Positions 1 through 11,568 of a stretch of 64,000 nucleotides of DNA are shown here, piece by piece. The position numbers and the translations under genes were made by a program. The DNA comes from Cinnamomum chago. Lineage: Eukaryota > Streptophyta > Magnoliopsida > Laurales > Lauraceae. The stretch lies in NCBI GenBank assembly GCA_038049695.1, contig CP142453.1, forward strand, positions 128,377,001-128,441,000, read 5' to 3'. Positions within the stretch are counted from its first letter, which is position 1. The number at the start of each line of letters is the position of its first letter. Under the pieces are notes generated by a model, which was not told the origin of the DNA, ran no database searches, and worked only from the letters and a program-made list of their open reading frames with translations.

Positions 1-510
1 TTAGAAATGGGTTTGGAAGTGGGTATTTCGTGTTTGGGGAAGGTACAGATTTATGGAATTCGACCCGGGTCGGGTTCAAGGTGTGCTCGGGTTTTTGGCT
101 ATCCTACTATGGCCCTCTACATTTGTGGCAAATATAGATATTTATTTCTACCATATTACAAAACCAAACATTTAAGCTGAGTTTGAACAGGGCATTTGAC
201 TAAAATACAAGTGAGGGTCTGATTCCTCCTTGGATCATTCAATGCTTAATCATTAACAAGAGATAACCGCTATTGAACCCCATCCAACCCATACCTGTTA
301 TAGGGCAGGTTCTGTATCACATATCATGGACGAATCTGTTGAGGTTCAGATTGGGCAACTGTGAGTCGGGGCGATTCAGGTTTACTCTAACCTGTACCAA
401 ACCCATATTCATAGGTCGGAAACATATATCAATACTAACCAGGGTCATTTTTCAGATTCGGGTTCCAATGGGCCCATCCCTTTGTGGGGAAGTCTTGTGC
501 CTCCCATAAT
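1..510. other. Intergenic, no gene seen
   Basis: I find no coding exon here on either strand. Bases 436-490 resemble 3899-3953 (shared segment with GGGCCCATCCCTTTGTGGGG), so this is old dispersed repeat sequence. Confidence 0.5.
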
Positions 511-765
511 ATGTGCAATTTACAACTTTTCCTCCGCTAAAAAGGGAGGAAAAGTTGCATTTGATGGTTTACCGCTGATGGTTACGGCGGTAAAGCTGCA
601 TGTGCAACTTTTCCTCTGCTCAGAAAGGAGGAAAAGTTTCATTTGCTTTTTTACCGCTGATAATTACGGTAGTAAAGCTGCATGTGCAACTTTTCCTCCT
701 CTTAGAAGGGAGGAAAAGTTGCATTTGCCTGTTTACGGCGGTAAAACTGCATTTGCAATTTTTCT
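510..765. repeat. Tandem array of alternating hairpins, about 3 copies
   Basis: A unit of roughly 80 bases is repeated three times with moderate divergence. Each unit has two inverted repeats. One is a stem of the type CAACTTTTCCTCC / GGAGGAAAAGTTG (523-557, about 604-641, 686-722). The other is a stem of the type TTACCGC / GCGGTAA (569-593, about 650-676, remnant about 738-753). The phase of the two hairpins is kept between copies. The long open frame across it (482-808) looks like a by-product of the repeat and matches no family I know. It may be an amplified part of a foldback element. Confidence 0.75.
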
Positions 766-3700
766 ACTAAAACCGCCGCTTTTTATATTCTATAAGTTTG
801 GTTTGTGACGAGCTTAGTTTTTACTGCCTTGAACCTGCCCCCCATTTAGAATGTGTTTACATGTTTGTTAATAGCGTATGATGCATAAAGTTCTCACAAA
901 TGTACGCGTGTAATTTTATAGTTGTATATGTTAAAAATACAAAACCTGCTTGGTCTGAAAGTGTCTTCTTGGATTAGTTTTTAACTAAACCATTATTAAT
1001 ATGTGACATATATTATTATATCATATAATTCTGAATTTGTTATATCATCATTCAATCCTTGTCACGTCTGTCTCAGGCAGAATTATATATATAATGTAAC
1101 ATGAATTGATATGATATGATATAATATAATATATAAGGATCATTTGGTTCTGAAAAAATTGGATAGTAATTTATTCAGGATATAATTGTACGTCTTTGAC
1201 ATAGAGAAATCCAAAGTTGAAGGAGTTATACTTCAGAGTGAGTCTCGCTTATTGAAATCCAATCCACTCAAAATCGGCTCCCTTTTTGTGCATCGATAAT
1301 GTCTAATGTTACCCTAATAGAAGTTGGCCCCATTATAAGATCGACCATTTGACAAAACAAGTGACTAATAAAAACAATGCATAAGATTTCCTTAGTTTTT
1401 ATTTTTATTTTTTTTTTATCGAGTTTGGATCCCCGGGAGCACAACAGAAGCTTGAAACCCTTCCATTGGGCCCTCATGGCGATAATTCAGACCATTTGAA
1501 TCCCATCATCTCTAGTGACGTGTCTACAAATTTTAATAGGAGTTTGTCCCACCATTAGATTGTGCGTATGATTGATAGAGGGTTTAAGGTATTTTGATCA
1601 ATAGTACATTAGATTGTGCTAATCGGAGAGGATGAGATTCAAGTTGAACGGTCCGAATTACCATCATATATCCTCCAAGCTGGAGCTACAATCATTTTCA
1701 TGGAAAACACATGGGAAGAAGATCCGGATTTTTTTAATCAAACCGTCAATCTTATGTGGTGGCCAATTTTTATAGAAGTAAGCTTTAGAAATACTTGTGA
1801 TCATTAAAAAAAATCAAAATTTACTTTCAGCCGGGACTTTCGATCATTGGGCCACTCCTTCGGGCTGAGCATAGGATCTCTTTATGTCAACGCAAAAAAT
1901 GGTGGGGCCTAGAGAAAATACTCGGGTCAATGTTCAGGTTTTCCGCTGCTCCAATCGGCGAAAATCCTGCGTTTGGAGGTTTTCCATTTATAGAAATCAT
2001 GCATTATCACTGCATCAATGTTTTTTTTAGGGGTCTCTGGGGCAGGTCGTTGCACACTGCTATTTTCAAGAACAGATCTAACAAGAACTGCCTCTTACCC
2101 TCGTGGTAAGAGATGTGAGTTCCTACCCATCACAATTAGTTGCGCGCAGTATGACCTCCAACCCAATCTAAACCAGACCTATTAAGGGTTTGGGCCCCTG
2201 ACAAATAAACTATGGACTTCAACAAACTGATTCAACCAGTAAGCTATCTATGCTTGACTTGTTTCAAGCTCGCCTCATGTGCAAATCAAGCTAATCTCAA
2301 ATTGGCTCTAAGTTCACAAGCCAAGCTCAAGCTATACCGTATTCGGTTTGACTGGAGCTTGAGCTCAACTCATTTGATTTATATATAAAACATATTTCCA
2401 TATAATAATTTTATACAAGGCCGTGCTCTTATGCAAATGTCTCTCACGGAAGTTCCATGTGGATTCCCTTATAAAGGCCCACCAGATGATGCACTTATCA
2501 TGGATGAGGTGGGCGGTTGAAAGATCTTAATGGGACTTACACGTGGGCAAGATCTAGACTTCATTAGATCAGCCTAATCCCTTGATCAATGGCCCTCAAA
2601 TTTAATAATTTTAGGAGGCATCACTGTTATAGATTCTCAATCCAACAACGAGTAACAATTTAATGAGCAAAAATCTTGGGCTTGTGCTAACTCATTTGGA
2701 GAAAGAGGGGGATGGGCGGGCCGGGGATAGTGAAAAGGGGTTTGGATTTCTTTATAGGTCCCACGTGCTTAAAAAGGGGGTATGATTATGGTGTCGCACT
2801 TGAGAAACTTCTGCAGATGGAACATTATTTTCATGTGGAGCCCATGTGATAAAATGCTTCTAAATATATATATATATATAGGGTGTATGTATAATATACG
2901 CACACTACTAACAATAATATTTGGGAAAGATTCATGCTAAGCTCAAGTTTGGCTTTGCAAGCTTCGGCTTGAGCATGAGCTAAGCTCCTTTAACTTCGGA
3001 TACCTAGGTGCAAGCTTGAGTTTGAGCGTGGTCAAGCTTGGCCCACATCATTTACTTCTAATTTTTAGGTTCAATTGGGGCCAACATTTCCAATTCTATT
3101 AATAAAATAGGCAAGGTTGTGGTTGAGCTTATTCATGTTGGCGTGAGGTTGGAAGACTGAATACTAGGAATGGACTCAACATCAATTCCAATCCACTTTT
3201 TAATGTTCTTTGTACTCTTGAAAAAAATTTTGCCATTGGGCTCATTGGTGTCAACCCAGACCCTGAATTGCAGGATCAAATCTGGGTCTAGCTGGCACAT
3301 CAGGAAAGGAATAGGCACCTCCTAATTAGCGTACGCAACCATTTTATAATAGCTACAATTAGAAATCGGGATTTTAAGAGAAACGGGATAAAAAAAACCG
3401 TCTACAAATTGAACTTTTATCAACATAGTGGGTATTTATATCATTTGTTAAAAGAAATTCGAGTAAATGGACTCCACTTTTATAAATTAAAGAAGTTAAG
3501 GACTTAAAATTAACTCTCAAGATTATGGGGAGTTTTGGGAATTAAGACAAAAGGCGGAGGGCATGAAACAAATCTCTGTATAAATATCTACAAGGCTTGG
3601 CTGTAAATCCTTTGGAGTTGAACACATTGTTTGCTAGGACTAAATAACTAACCAAGACCCAGTTATGTATCTAGCCCAAAACCCATGCCCAATAACCAGG

Positions 3701-3898
3701 GTCCATTGACAACCCTAGTTGCAAATCAATTTCTAAGGCAATGAATAGGCCTGATGCCGCCCCAATCGGTATGAGTCCACATCTTCCTAAATCCAACTAT
3801 GCTAAAGTCAAAATTGTTCATTGGAATGTACCAAGGTCGAGTGAAGGTTGGAAGCCTATATCAATACCAATTTAAAGCAAGGATTCAACCCTCTTATC
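766..3898. other. Intergenic, repeat-derived, no gene seen
   Basis: About 3.1 kb with no recognisable exon. It holds an AT-rich stretch with short TA runs near 1010-1130 and 2862-2880. The blocks around 2240-2390 and 2930-3050 are rich in CAAGCTC/GAGCTTG words, typical of decayed foldback elements. Short open frames (1616-1807 and 3133-3318) match nothing I recognise. Confidence 0.5.
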
Positions 3899-3953
3899 TA
3901 ACCAGGGTCATTTTTCATATTCGGGTTCCTATGGGCCCATCCCTTTGTGGGGG
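3899..3953 (+). repeat. Dispersed repeat, second copy of 436-490
   Basis: The segment from ACCAGGGTCATTTTTCA to CCCTTTGTGGGG is nearly the same as bases 436-490. The two copies sit in different flanking sequence and the hAT element at 3958 inserted at the end of this one. It is probably part of a larger decayed element. Confidence 0.65.
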
Positions 3954-3957
3954 TATC

Positions 3958-4780
3958 CATAGTTATCAGAATCCTACGATTCGTATCCCGATTCGTATTC
4001 CGAATCTTAAGGAAAACGATTCGTATCTATGTAATAAATCTCATTTATAAATTAATTTTAGGATTCATGTGTGAATCCTACGATTCGATACTCGTTTCAT
4101 TGAATTTTATGATTTAAGCGATTCGACTAAGCGAGAATAGCTATAGCCAATAAACTAATATTAATAATCTATTCTTCTTTTATTCTCTATTTCTTTATCG
4201 CTTGTATTTTTAAATGGTTATTTAGTAGTTAACGAAACCTCGTAAGAATTTTTTACGGCTTTGATAAGGTTTCAAAGATGAATAAAGAACATGCATTTAA
4301 CTAAAGCATTTGACTGTACGTATGGTGCTTGTTTATATCTTTTTTTTTTTAAATCTATATTGGTTTTTTTTCCCTTCTTGAACACTTTCTTAACTTTAAG
4401 AGATATACTACCATATAAGATTGATAATTTGGATTTTATTTTATTTTTATATTTTTATTTAAAGATAATAATAATTATATATTGATACTTTAAACTTATT
4501 TAACTATTTACACATCATTTATTTCATATATATAATAATATTAATAATAATAAATGTCCCTTGATATGATTGTATGATAGGCTTACTTGTTATTATATTT
4601 ATACTACTATAAATGGAAAAATGGATGGTTATGAATAATTATTATTTTCTTTTTCTTTTAATTTTTAATTATTTTTCATTTTTATTAGAAAAATAAAAAA
4701 TCCTACGATTCGCGATTGCGATTCGATTCGATTCATGGGTATGAATGATTTGCGATACGATTCCGATTTTGAAAACTATG
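3958..4780. mobile_element. hAT-type non-autonomous element, 823 bp
   Basis: The ends are inverted repeats: CATAGTTATCAGAATC on the left, and GATTTTGAAAACTATG on the right, which reads CATAGTTTTCAAAATC in reverse (14 of 16 match). It is flanked by a perfect 8-bp duplication, GGGGTATC, at 3950-3957 and 4781-4788, the length made by hAT transposases. Subterminal arms carry repeats of TACGATTCG/CGATTCG. The core is AT-rich and has no transposase frame. It sits inside an older element whose remainder continues from 4789. Confidence 0.88.
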
Positions 4781-5287
4781 GGGGTATCCGATTATCTAAT
4801 TATCCGAAAGTTCCGACTTAAAAAAAAAATCGGATCTGGAACCTATTTTAGGTTCCGATTTGTAAACGGGTTCGGAACTTAATTTAGGTTCCGATTGTTA
4901 AACGGGTTCGGTTCCAGGTCCATATAGGTTCCGACCCGTGGACCCGACATATGAGTTTTGATATTGCAAATTGTACCTCAAAATAAATTTCTTTTTAACA
5001 TTTTTATATATAATGCTGGACTTGATGCACTGTTATAAGTTGAATGATATACTTATTTTAAGAAAAAATGAAAAAAAATTGAAGAGAAGCTAGAACCAGT
5101 TTTTGAACTAGATCCAGTTCTCTAGGTGAATTCGGTTCCGGAACCGGAACTTGATATTTCTATCGGAATTGGGGCTGAAACCAACAAAATCATTTCCGAG
5201 TCAAAACTGGAACCGTTATTTAGAAACGGGTCCGGGTCCGGGTCCAGTATGGTTCCGACCAGAAACCGTTCCATTTGCAACCCTAGA
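4781..5287. mobile_element. Fragment of a hAT-like MITE (ACCCG/GGTTCCG-rich)
   Basis: This resembles the intact hAT MITE at 5716-6065 along its length: the words ATCCGAAAGTTCCGAC near the left, TTCGGTTCC-type arms, and an end in TTTGCAACCCTAG near 5274-5287. The left terminus (TAGGGATGTAAA type) is missing. The break coincides with the insertion of the 823-bp element just upstream, so the 5' part was lost or displaced. Confidence 0.6.
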
Positions 5288-5591
5288 CGTGGGCATGCAA
5301 TGTAAAATTTGTCTTTGCAGCATTCTTCCATGCAGCTGCCATATATATTAGTTAATTCATCTGCACATGTTAGTAGAAATTGATCTTCTCCATCAATGGA
5401 TACATCATCTGGAATCAGATTAGTCATCACTAATCCTGCATAAAGTGCCCTTTGCCCTGGTGCCACAACCACATCATCTATCATGGGAAAATGCACCAAG
5501 CTTTAATATTACTGAGATGTCTCATTGCCAAAGTACTTTTCTAGCATGTTTCAAACCCTTATTTAGTTTTGGGATTTAGTAAGATAAATGT

Positions 5592-6089
5592 CTTTTTTTA
5601 TTGTACCACCCTTGGGTGAGGTGAGAGAGCACTCAGGTGAGAAAATGTGGCAAGCCCAAGTTCAAACCTTGAGAAGCTAGGTGAGAACTGACACCTCTTA
5701 GCACTGAGGTAAGAGTAGGGATGTAAATAGGTACCCGATTCTCCGATTACCCGAAAGTTCCGACTCGTTAAAAATCGAGTCTAGATCCTTATTTAGGCCC
5801 CGATAAGTAAAAGGATCCGGGTTCGGTTCCACGTCGGCTCGGACCCGTGGACCTGAGACCCGACATATTACCTCAATTTTAAAAAATATTCCCTAAAAGC
5901 CATGTTTTATTTAATATCATTTTCTACCTAAACCCGAACCCGGATCCAGACCCGTCCCATATATGGTTCTGGTTCCGGAGCAAAAAAACCGGTTCCGAAA
6001 TGGTTCCGGGTTCGGATCCGGTTCCACCATGGACTCGGACCGGAACCGACCCGTTTACAACCCTAGGTAAGAGGCTGTTGTTCTCAGTC
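5592..6089 (-). mobile_element. tRNA-derived SINE (minus), split by a nested hAT MITE
   Basis: Read on the minus strand, a box A-like motif comes from the GCACTGAGGTAAGAG region and a box B-like motif (GGTTTGAAC type) from 5660-5668. It ends in an A-rich tail (T-run at about 5592-5599 on plus). The whole is bounded by a 10-bp direct repeat, AGATAAATGT, at 5582-5591 and 6090-6099. Without the hAT MITE (5716-6065) and one copy of its duplication the SINE is about 140 bp. The 56984-57178 SINE is a relative: the two share the order TTCAAACC, GTGAGAACTG, then the box A region. Confidence 0.8.
5716..6065. mobile_element. hAT MITE, 350 bp, inside the SINE
   Basis: It begins TAGGGATGTAAATAGGT and ends ACCCGTTTACAACCCTA, which is TAGGGTTGTAAACGGGT in reverse: a 17-bp terminal inverted repeat with a few mismatches. 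The flanks carry a perfect 8-bp duplication, GGTAAGAG, at 5708-5715 and 6066-6073. The arms are rich in GGTTCCG/CCGGAACC words. No coding capacity. Confidence 0.92.
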
Positions 6090-6381
6090 AGATAAATGTA
6101 AAAAACATAGAAAGTTAACCTAAATACGAAACAAACTGAAGCACAGAAGAGATTCAAAACAATGCTTAATCAAAGTACATCAAAACAAGAGATACAGAAC
6201 ATGCCTAATAAAACTACATTAAAACATGAGCAATTTAGCCGTAGTTGTGTACCCAATTATCAATACATTAAAAGCAAAAACATCTAGTCCATTGGTTCCT
6301 GTTATGCTTGGAATCCTAAGCTTGGGTTTGAGTTCCTCAAGATGAAGAGGCCTCCATGCCTTGATTTCATTCATCCTGCAT

Positions 6382-7000
6382 TTATGTACACCATTCTTCA
6401 GGTGTTGGCCTAATATTGTCTGAGCAATTTAGAGTGCTGGGATTTTGGACAGCCGAGTTAGAAGACCCGCGTCTCATGGAAGCATTATTTCGTTGATCTT
6501 TTCTCCAGTCCCATGGCTTTTGAGGATTTGGTAAAGCCCATAATCCAATGGAAGCTGCCCTGGCATCTCTTTCCCACTAACACAATCCAAACAATGGTTA
6601 AGCCTTTGAACAGTAATGGGTTTTACAGATATGAATAACTAGTGAACAAAGACATTGGTTACTTACAGATGCGAGTTTTGGACGTCGGTCATACGCTATA
6701 TAATGCCATGCAAGCCCCTTTTTTAACATGTACTCCTACAGAAGTAGTAGGGACTAAGATTAATAGGTATCACAATGATGGTGAGTTTGCAAGTAACCTA
6801 AATCACAATGCTAATATTTTGGCATAGAGCTGAAATAAATAAAATAAAATAAAAATGGTAATTGCAGAGCATTGATTTAGAGACAAGGCAAGAAGCAGTT
6901 TCCCATGCTGTAACATATCTGCTTCCTTTGAAGAAAACGCCTTTTAAATCTATTACAGTTCGGTTTACATCCAACAAACCAACCTTTCAGATAAAAAGAA

Positions 7001-7041
<41 letters not shown>

Positions 7042-10000
7042 CATGTATATCTTTAGCAATTGTGAATACTTCATCACTGATTATACCTGCACAAATATGC
7101 CATTGCAATAAACATCCGCCACGCGTCTCCCATAGCGATCTTCACCATAGGCGTGGACTGTTAAACACTTCCCTTGAAGCAACTTAGCCAGTTCTTCCTT
7201 AGCTTGCTTTCCAAAATCCATCAAACTCTCAGGTGCATCAATTCCCCTGTTATCATATTACATAATAAGTGACAAATTAGTGATTAACAGTAATCAGCTT
7301 ATAACACATATTAAAATATATTTAATTAAAAATACCTTAGTCTAATTCGATATTTTTTTGCAAGGATTTCCTCATTGTTCGGACCATTTATGATTCTGTG
7401 AGAAATGAAAGTGAAGATGTATTACAAAAGGCAGGTTTATTACAAGGAAAAATGGCACCCCATTCACAATAAAGCTTGACACTTATGTCAAATACTATCG
7501 GCATTTCGAACAAAGAAAAAGTTATGTTGTAAACCATGTTCCTATACCAAGATACCTTTAATGTATTTTGATATATATAAGTTCGTGGTGGAGCCTACCT
7601 GGGGATGGGGATGGGGGGGATTTCAAGGACTCCCTGGGACCCTCTTCTTTGTAAAAAATCAGTCCCAACTGTGGTTTCTATCATCTTCATCTGGGCCTAT
7701 ATGTGCGCGCGCGTATTCAATCATGCATTTATATATACATGAATGTGTGTACATATATGAATAAGCATTTATATGTGATAAATGATAATCCTTCCCTGAG
7801 GGAATGGACGTATACGCCCATCATTCTAATGCACCTAATCTTTCTATTCCGATTTTGGAATGCTTTTTTTTTTTTTACATAGGGTAACAACATAGAATCT
7901 TGACTTGTGAACAAACAATACGAAATATAGACGGTGCATTGGATGAAACCCACATCCTACTCAAAGATGGCAAAACAGAGGCTATATAGATGGTCTGTCT
8001 CCCCACCCCATGTTTAGTAATCTCATACTTTCAATGAAAATAGAGGGGGTTCATTCTTTCGAATCTTATATAAATATATATTGCTTGGCTTTCTTACATC
8101 TTTGGTATTGTTCTAATGCAAAAAATAGATATATCTGTTTTATGTTTTCTATCAAAACAAAAAAGAATTGGTGCATATATCATTTGCTTCCCTATATCAA
8201 TTTGTAACTGTAAGAATGTATCAGCTTGTTTGCTTTTCCAGGATCCTCAAGTATGAGAACCCATGTCCATGTCCACGTCCACGTTACATATCCAGAACAA
8301 TGATCTTAAATGGCTTTGGAGAGAAATGACCTATATCCCGCATCATCCATTTTTTTCTGAAGCTTGTCTACTTTAGCATAGTTCTTGACCGCACTTGCAT
8401 TGGATCTTTCGATAGCTGCTTCATGTATCTCTGTGGGAACACTAGCCAACACCACTGGATCCGCAGTATCCACATATACTGTAAATGAGTCCCCATCTCC
8501 AACAAGCTTCACATCCACCTAGAATTATCTTATATTAGTGCGCTATTTGTAGCAAAAAATGAAAACCTTTATAGTGTACTCGCATGCTTCCAAAATCGTG
8601 CAGGTTTGAATATTTTCACAGGATTGATAGTTATCTATTCCTCTATGCTCTTTAATGATGTAGAAATTGGATCTGAGTACATGACAGTCGGTGGAATTTT
8701 ATTTCTCGAGTATTACCAAGGGGCAACAGACTAAAAAAACAGAATCTCACCCAATGCATTTTCAGATTTTCATTTTGCTCCAAATGCATGGCATAACAGA
8801 TGACATCCGTTTTGCCAATGTCAAAATATTCATGCAGTTAGTCATTTGGAGCACATCCAAATATGCCTCCATAGAGCTGAACAATGGAATATTGAGTCAA
8901 AATGAAGGAGCAGCAACTCACAGGAAGTGTCTGAAATTCAAACTTCACGCCTTTGGCCCACAACTGGGAATCTGAAGTTTCCAATTCAATGAGAGTATCG
9001 GGAAGGGGTAGACCATAGAAGGCCAATAGACCCTAAAAAGCACGTAACTTTCATGAGCAAGATGGAAGAAATACATAAATTCTACATTGCATAGTGGTGA
9101 GGTTTGTGAGTGTCATTATTACTAAGCACATACCTCCACATCAGCCTGTTGATGTTGGTGGAGGGTTTTAATGATAAGCCTAGCTTCTTCTTCAGGTGTT
9201 TTAGGAGGGGGTTTGGATTCCTTCCATGCATTTAGTAGCTTCCCGTACCTTTACCAATTAAAAGGATGGATGAAGAGGAAATCACTGAATCACAAGAAAC
9301 TTTCACACATGAAGCAACCTTTGTGCAGCATCTTTTGAATTAAATTCCTAAGAATTCATGATAAAATGGGTTCCAATGGAAGGATTATTAAAGAGGTGAG
9401 GGGTGAAGAATAAAAGGTGGAGCGACCCTCATTTTCATGGGATTTGATTTACTAGGGTCATGGATGGCTCTTATCAATCAACTCGATATTATTTGATGGC
9501 CACCTATAGATCTTCACCTTTGTTTCTTCGGTTTTAACCACTTTTAGGAGTTCATTTTCTAAAATTTCTAGGAATTCAATTCCATCAAGCAAACAGGTCC
9601 TTATAGATCACAAAGATTTTCTCTTATTTTCATTGAGTTTTTTTTTATTTTTTTATTTATTTATAAAAATAACTTTCATTAGTGAGATATTAATGTTCAA
9701 TATGTACTACAGTAGGTCGGGGGAAAATGCTCCTAGTGTGTTTTGGAGGATCATTTGTTAGGCTTGCTTTAACTTTTGAAGGTAACTAAGAATGCCACAG
9801 CCAACAAGTGTTTTGATCAAAAGTGAAGCTTGGTGATGCACTACTGCTATTCCAATTCAGCACCATCTTTTAAAACACATCAGACTTTGGGACTCAAACA
9901 AAGCTCACACCTCAGACTCCACCAGCATCCATGGACGTGAAGCCACAGGGGTTCATACCTGAGGACCCAAACCACCTTATATTGGACACATGCATGCATG

Positions 10001-11486
10001 TGCAGGCCCGCATATGCTAAATCCAACAAACTTGCAGCACACCACCTCTATGAATTAGCACTCAAAGTGTGCCTTGACCCTTGGATTGATTGATAAAAAA
10101 ATGCATCTCATCATCATCAAAACCTTCTTCGGACTATATTGAGGTTGACTACATGAATTTTGTCTCTCATTCCCTATCTATCCTTAAGTCAAATCTTTAG
10201 ATGGGTTGCACTTGCACCTATTCATATCTATCCTTATTACTTTCATACAAGTCTTCTATGTCCACATCCTTTCTTTGGTGGGCCATCAACTTGCATGTAA
10301 AAAATTTTCATCAATGGCTAGCTTACGTTGGACATGTCTAAACAATCTCAAACTAGGAATAATTGTTTGCTATGATGGTGTGCGCAAAGCATCCCCATTG
10401 GGATGAAACTATCCATTGCGCTGACGACCTTAGTAGCCTCCATTGATTATTCTGTACTGTAGAGGATCTGACCACTCCCATCATCCAAACATGTTTATAG
10501 ACGGCAGCACAGATATCATCAAAGGTGGGCCCCAGTGGACCATTCACTCATTTTGTGGACTTGGGTTTTTCTGATCTTGCTATTTTATTTTTCTTTCAAC
10601 TCGAGGAATAATAAAAAATCGAGGACTATTTTATTTTTATTTCAACTCGAGGAATAATAAAAAAAATGGAGGACCGTGAAAAACACCCATGTGAAAATAA
10701 AATATGGTGGTGGTGTGTGATATAAAGGACAAATTAATCAAATGGATCAAGCCCTATACATGATTGTTGATAAAATTAATCAGCCGTGCTACTTGGCCCC
10801 AACCCTGGGGACCGGATTCTGGCCCGGTCCCCAGGGAGGACCCTTGGGACTGGGCCGGATTCGGGCCCCAGGGTCGGGCCAAGAGGACTTTTCCAAAATC
10901 AAAAGAAGTTGGCAAACCCAAATACCATTTCAGTAGTGCTACCTGGATAAACTTTTTTGCCAGAATTTTAGACAACCCTTATGATATCCCTTGAATATCA
11001 TAGTGATATTCAAGGGATGTCATAGGGGTTGTCCAAAATTCTGGTCAAAAAGTTTGTCCAGATAGACTTTTTGATAGTGATATTCAAGGGATATCATAGG
11101 GGTTGTCCAAAATTCTGGCAAAAAAGTTTGTCCAGGTAGACTTTTTGATACCATTTAGCCTGAGCCTTTCTGGAGGGTCCAACATGCTGATTCAGCCCTT
11201 CTGGAACCTACACCCAAAAACACCTTTTAACGTTCGATCCGTGCAATCAGTGAAACCCTCAAATCCCCCCATAGACAATCAAAAGATAAGGATGATGATG
11301 AATTAATTGATTGATTGATTTCACCTGAGATGTGATTTCAAAGCGGGAGAGATCATCAGCAAGAGCAGAGACACAAACTGTATCTGCAGTGACTCCGTGG
11401 AGGCCTCGACTTTCAGTGCCAGCTTGTTCTTCTTCAACTGTGGGTTTGCCACAGTTACCGCACAGAAGCCTCAGAGCATTTCCCAT
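6382..11486 (-). CDS. CAN: Ca2+-dependent staphylococcal-like nuclease (CAN1/CAN2 type), one exon not found
   Basis: Plant CAN nucleases cleave DNA and RNA and sit at the plasma membrane through N-terminal acylation. Exons found on the minus strand: 11486-11325, 9248-9134, 9032-8922, 8518-8331, 7395-7336, 7246-7087, 6735-6667 and 6576-6382 (stop TAA at 6384-6382), all with GT-AG borders and matching phases from the second one on. The product starts [12 protein letters not shown], a Gly2 myristoylation site with nearby cysteines for palmitoylation. The SNase domain has [11 protein letters not shown] and DRYGRR, which hold the residues equivalent to SNase Arg35, Asp40, Glu43 and Arg87. The C-terminus carries the family's KPWDWRK ending plus an extra tail of about 35 residues. 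The exon encoding the family's segment after EITSQ (about 19 residues) is not visible in 9249-11324. Joining the flanking exons directly shifts the frame to a stop within about 16 codons. So this is either a damaged gene or one with a diverged exon. Confidence 0.9.
7010..7036. repeat. (GA)n microsatellite
   Basis: A run of GA dinucleotides of about 26 bases in an intron of the CAN-type nuclease gene. Confidence 0.9.
7590..7700. repeat. Dispersed repeat shared with 56453-56562
   Basis: Both places share GGATTTCAAGGACTCC followed by a line of closely similar bases (AAAAAATCAG/TTAGTCCCAA, GGTTTCTATCATCTTCAT versus GATTTCTATTATCTCCAT, then GGGCCTA). This copy lies in an intron of the nuclease gene and ends in a GTGCGCGCGCG run. 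Confidence 0.6.
9357..9480 (+). repeat. Dispersed repeat family with ATTAAAGAGGTGAGG core
   Basis: It contains TTATTAAAGAGGTGAGG, then AATAAAAGGTGGAG and an ACTAGGGT end. Related copies lie at 36231-36345, 50928-51540 and, reversed, at about 12410-12450 and 61489-61615. This one is in the nuclease gene between two exons. No coding capacity; termini not resolved. Confidence 0.55.
10792..10883. repeat. GC-rich hairpin
   Basis: The ends CTTGGCCCCAACCCTGGGG and CCCCAGGGTCGGGCCAAG are inverted repeats with one mismatch and one indel. The interior is GC-rich (ACCGGATTC, GGGCCGGATTC) and unlike the AT-rich surroundings. It looks like a small foldback element; I see no clear target duplication. Confidence 0.65.
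10931..11147. mobile_element. Mutator-like MITE with 9-bp TSD and duplicated right arm
   Basis: Flanked by a perfect 9-bp repeat, ATACCATTT, at 10922-10930 and 11148-11156, typical of Mutator-like elements. The left arm runs from CAGTAGTGCTACCTGGA and the right end is GTCCAGGTAGACTTTTTG. The arms pair over about 65 bases (AACTTTTTTGCCAGAATTTT, ATGATATCCCTTGAATATCA). The right arm is present twice in tandem (about 11003-11074 and 11075-11147). A relative in inverted orientation sits at 32683-32826. It lies in the large first intron of the nuclease gene. Confidence 0.88.
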
Positions 11487-11568
11487 TGCCAAAAACACAA
11501 CCAAACACAAGGAAAAGGAGTGTAAGAGGAACACAAGGGAAAGACCCCCCCGTCTTCTTCAGTTCTTC

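Noticed and set aside
482..808. 108-codon open frame near the left end
   Set aside because: It lies across the hairpin array, reads as repeated peptide noise and matches no family.
5122..5499. 125-codon minus-strand open frame
   Set aside because: Much of it is the GGTTCCG-rich hAT-like fragment; there is no conserved motif.
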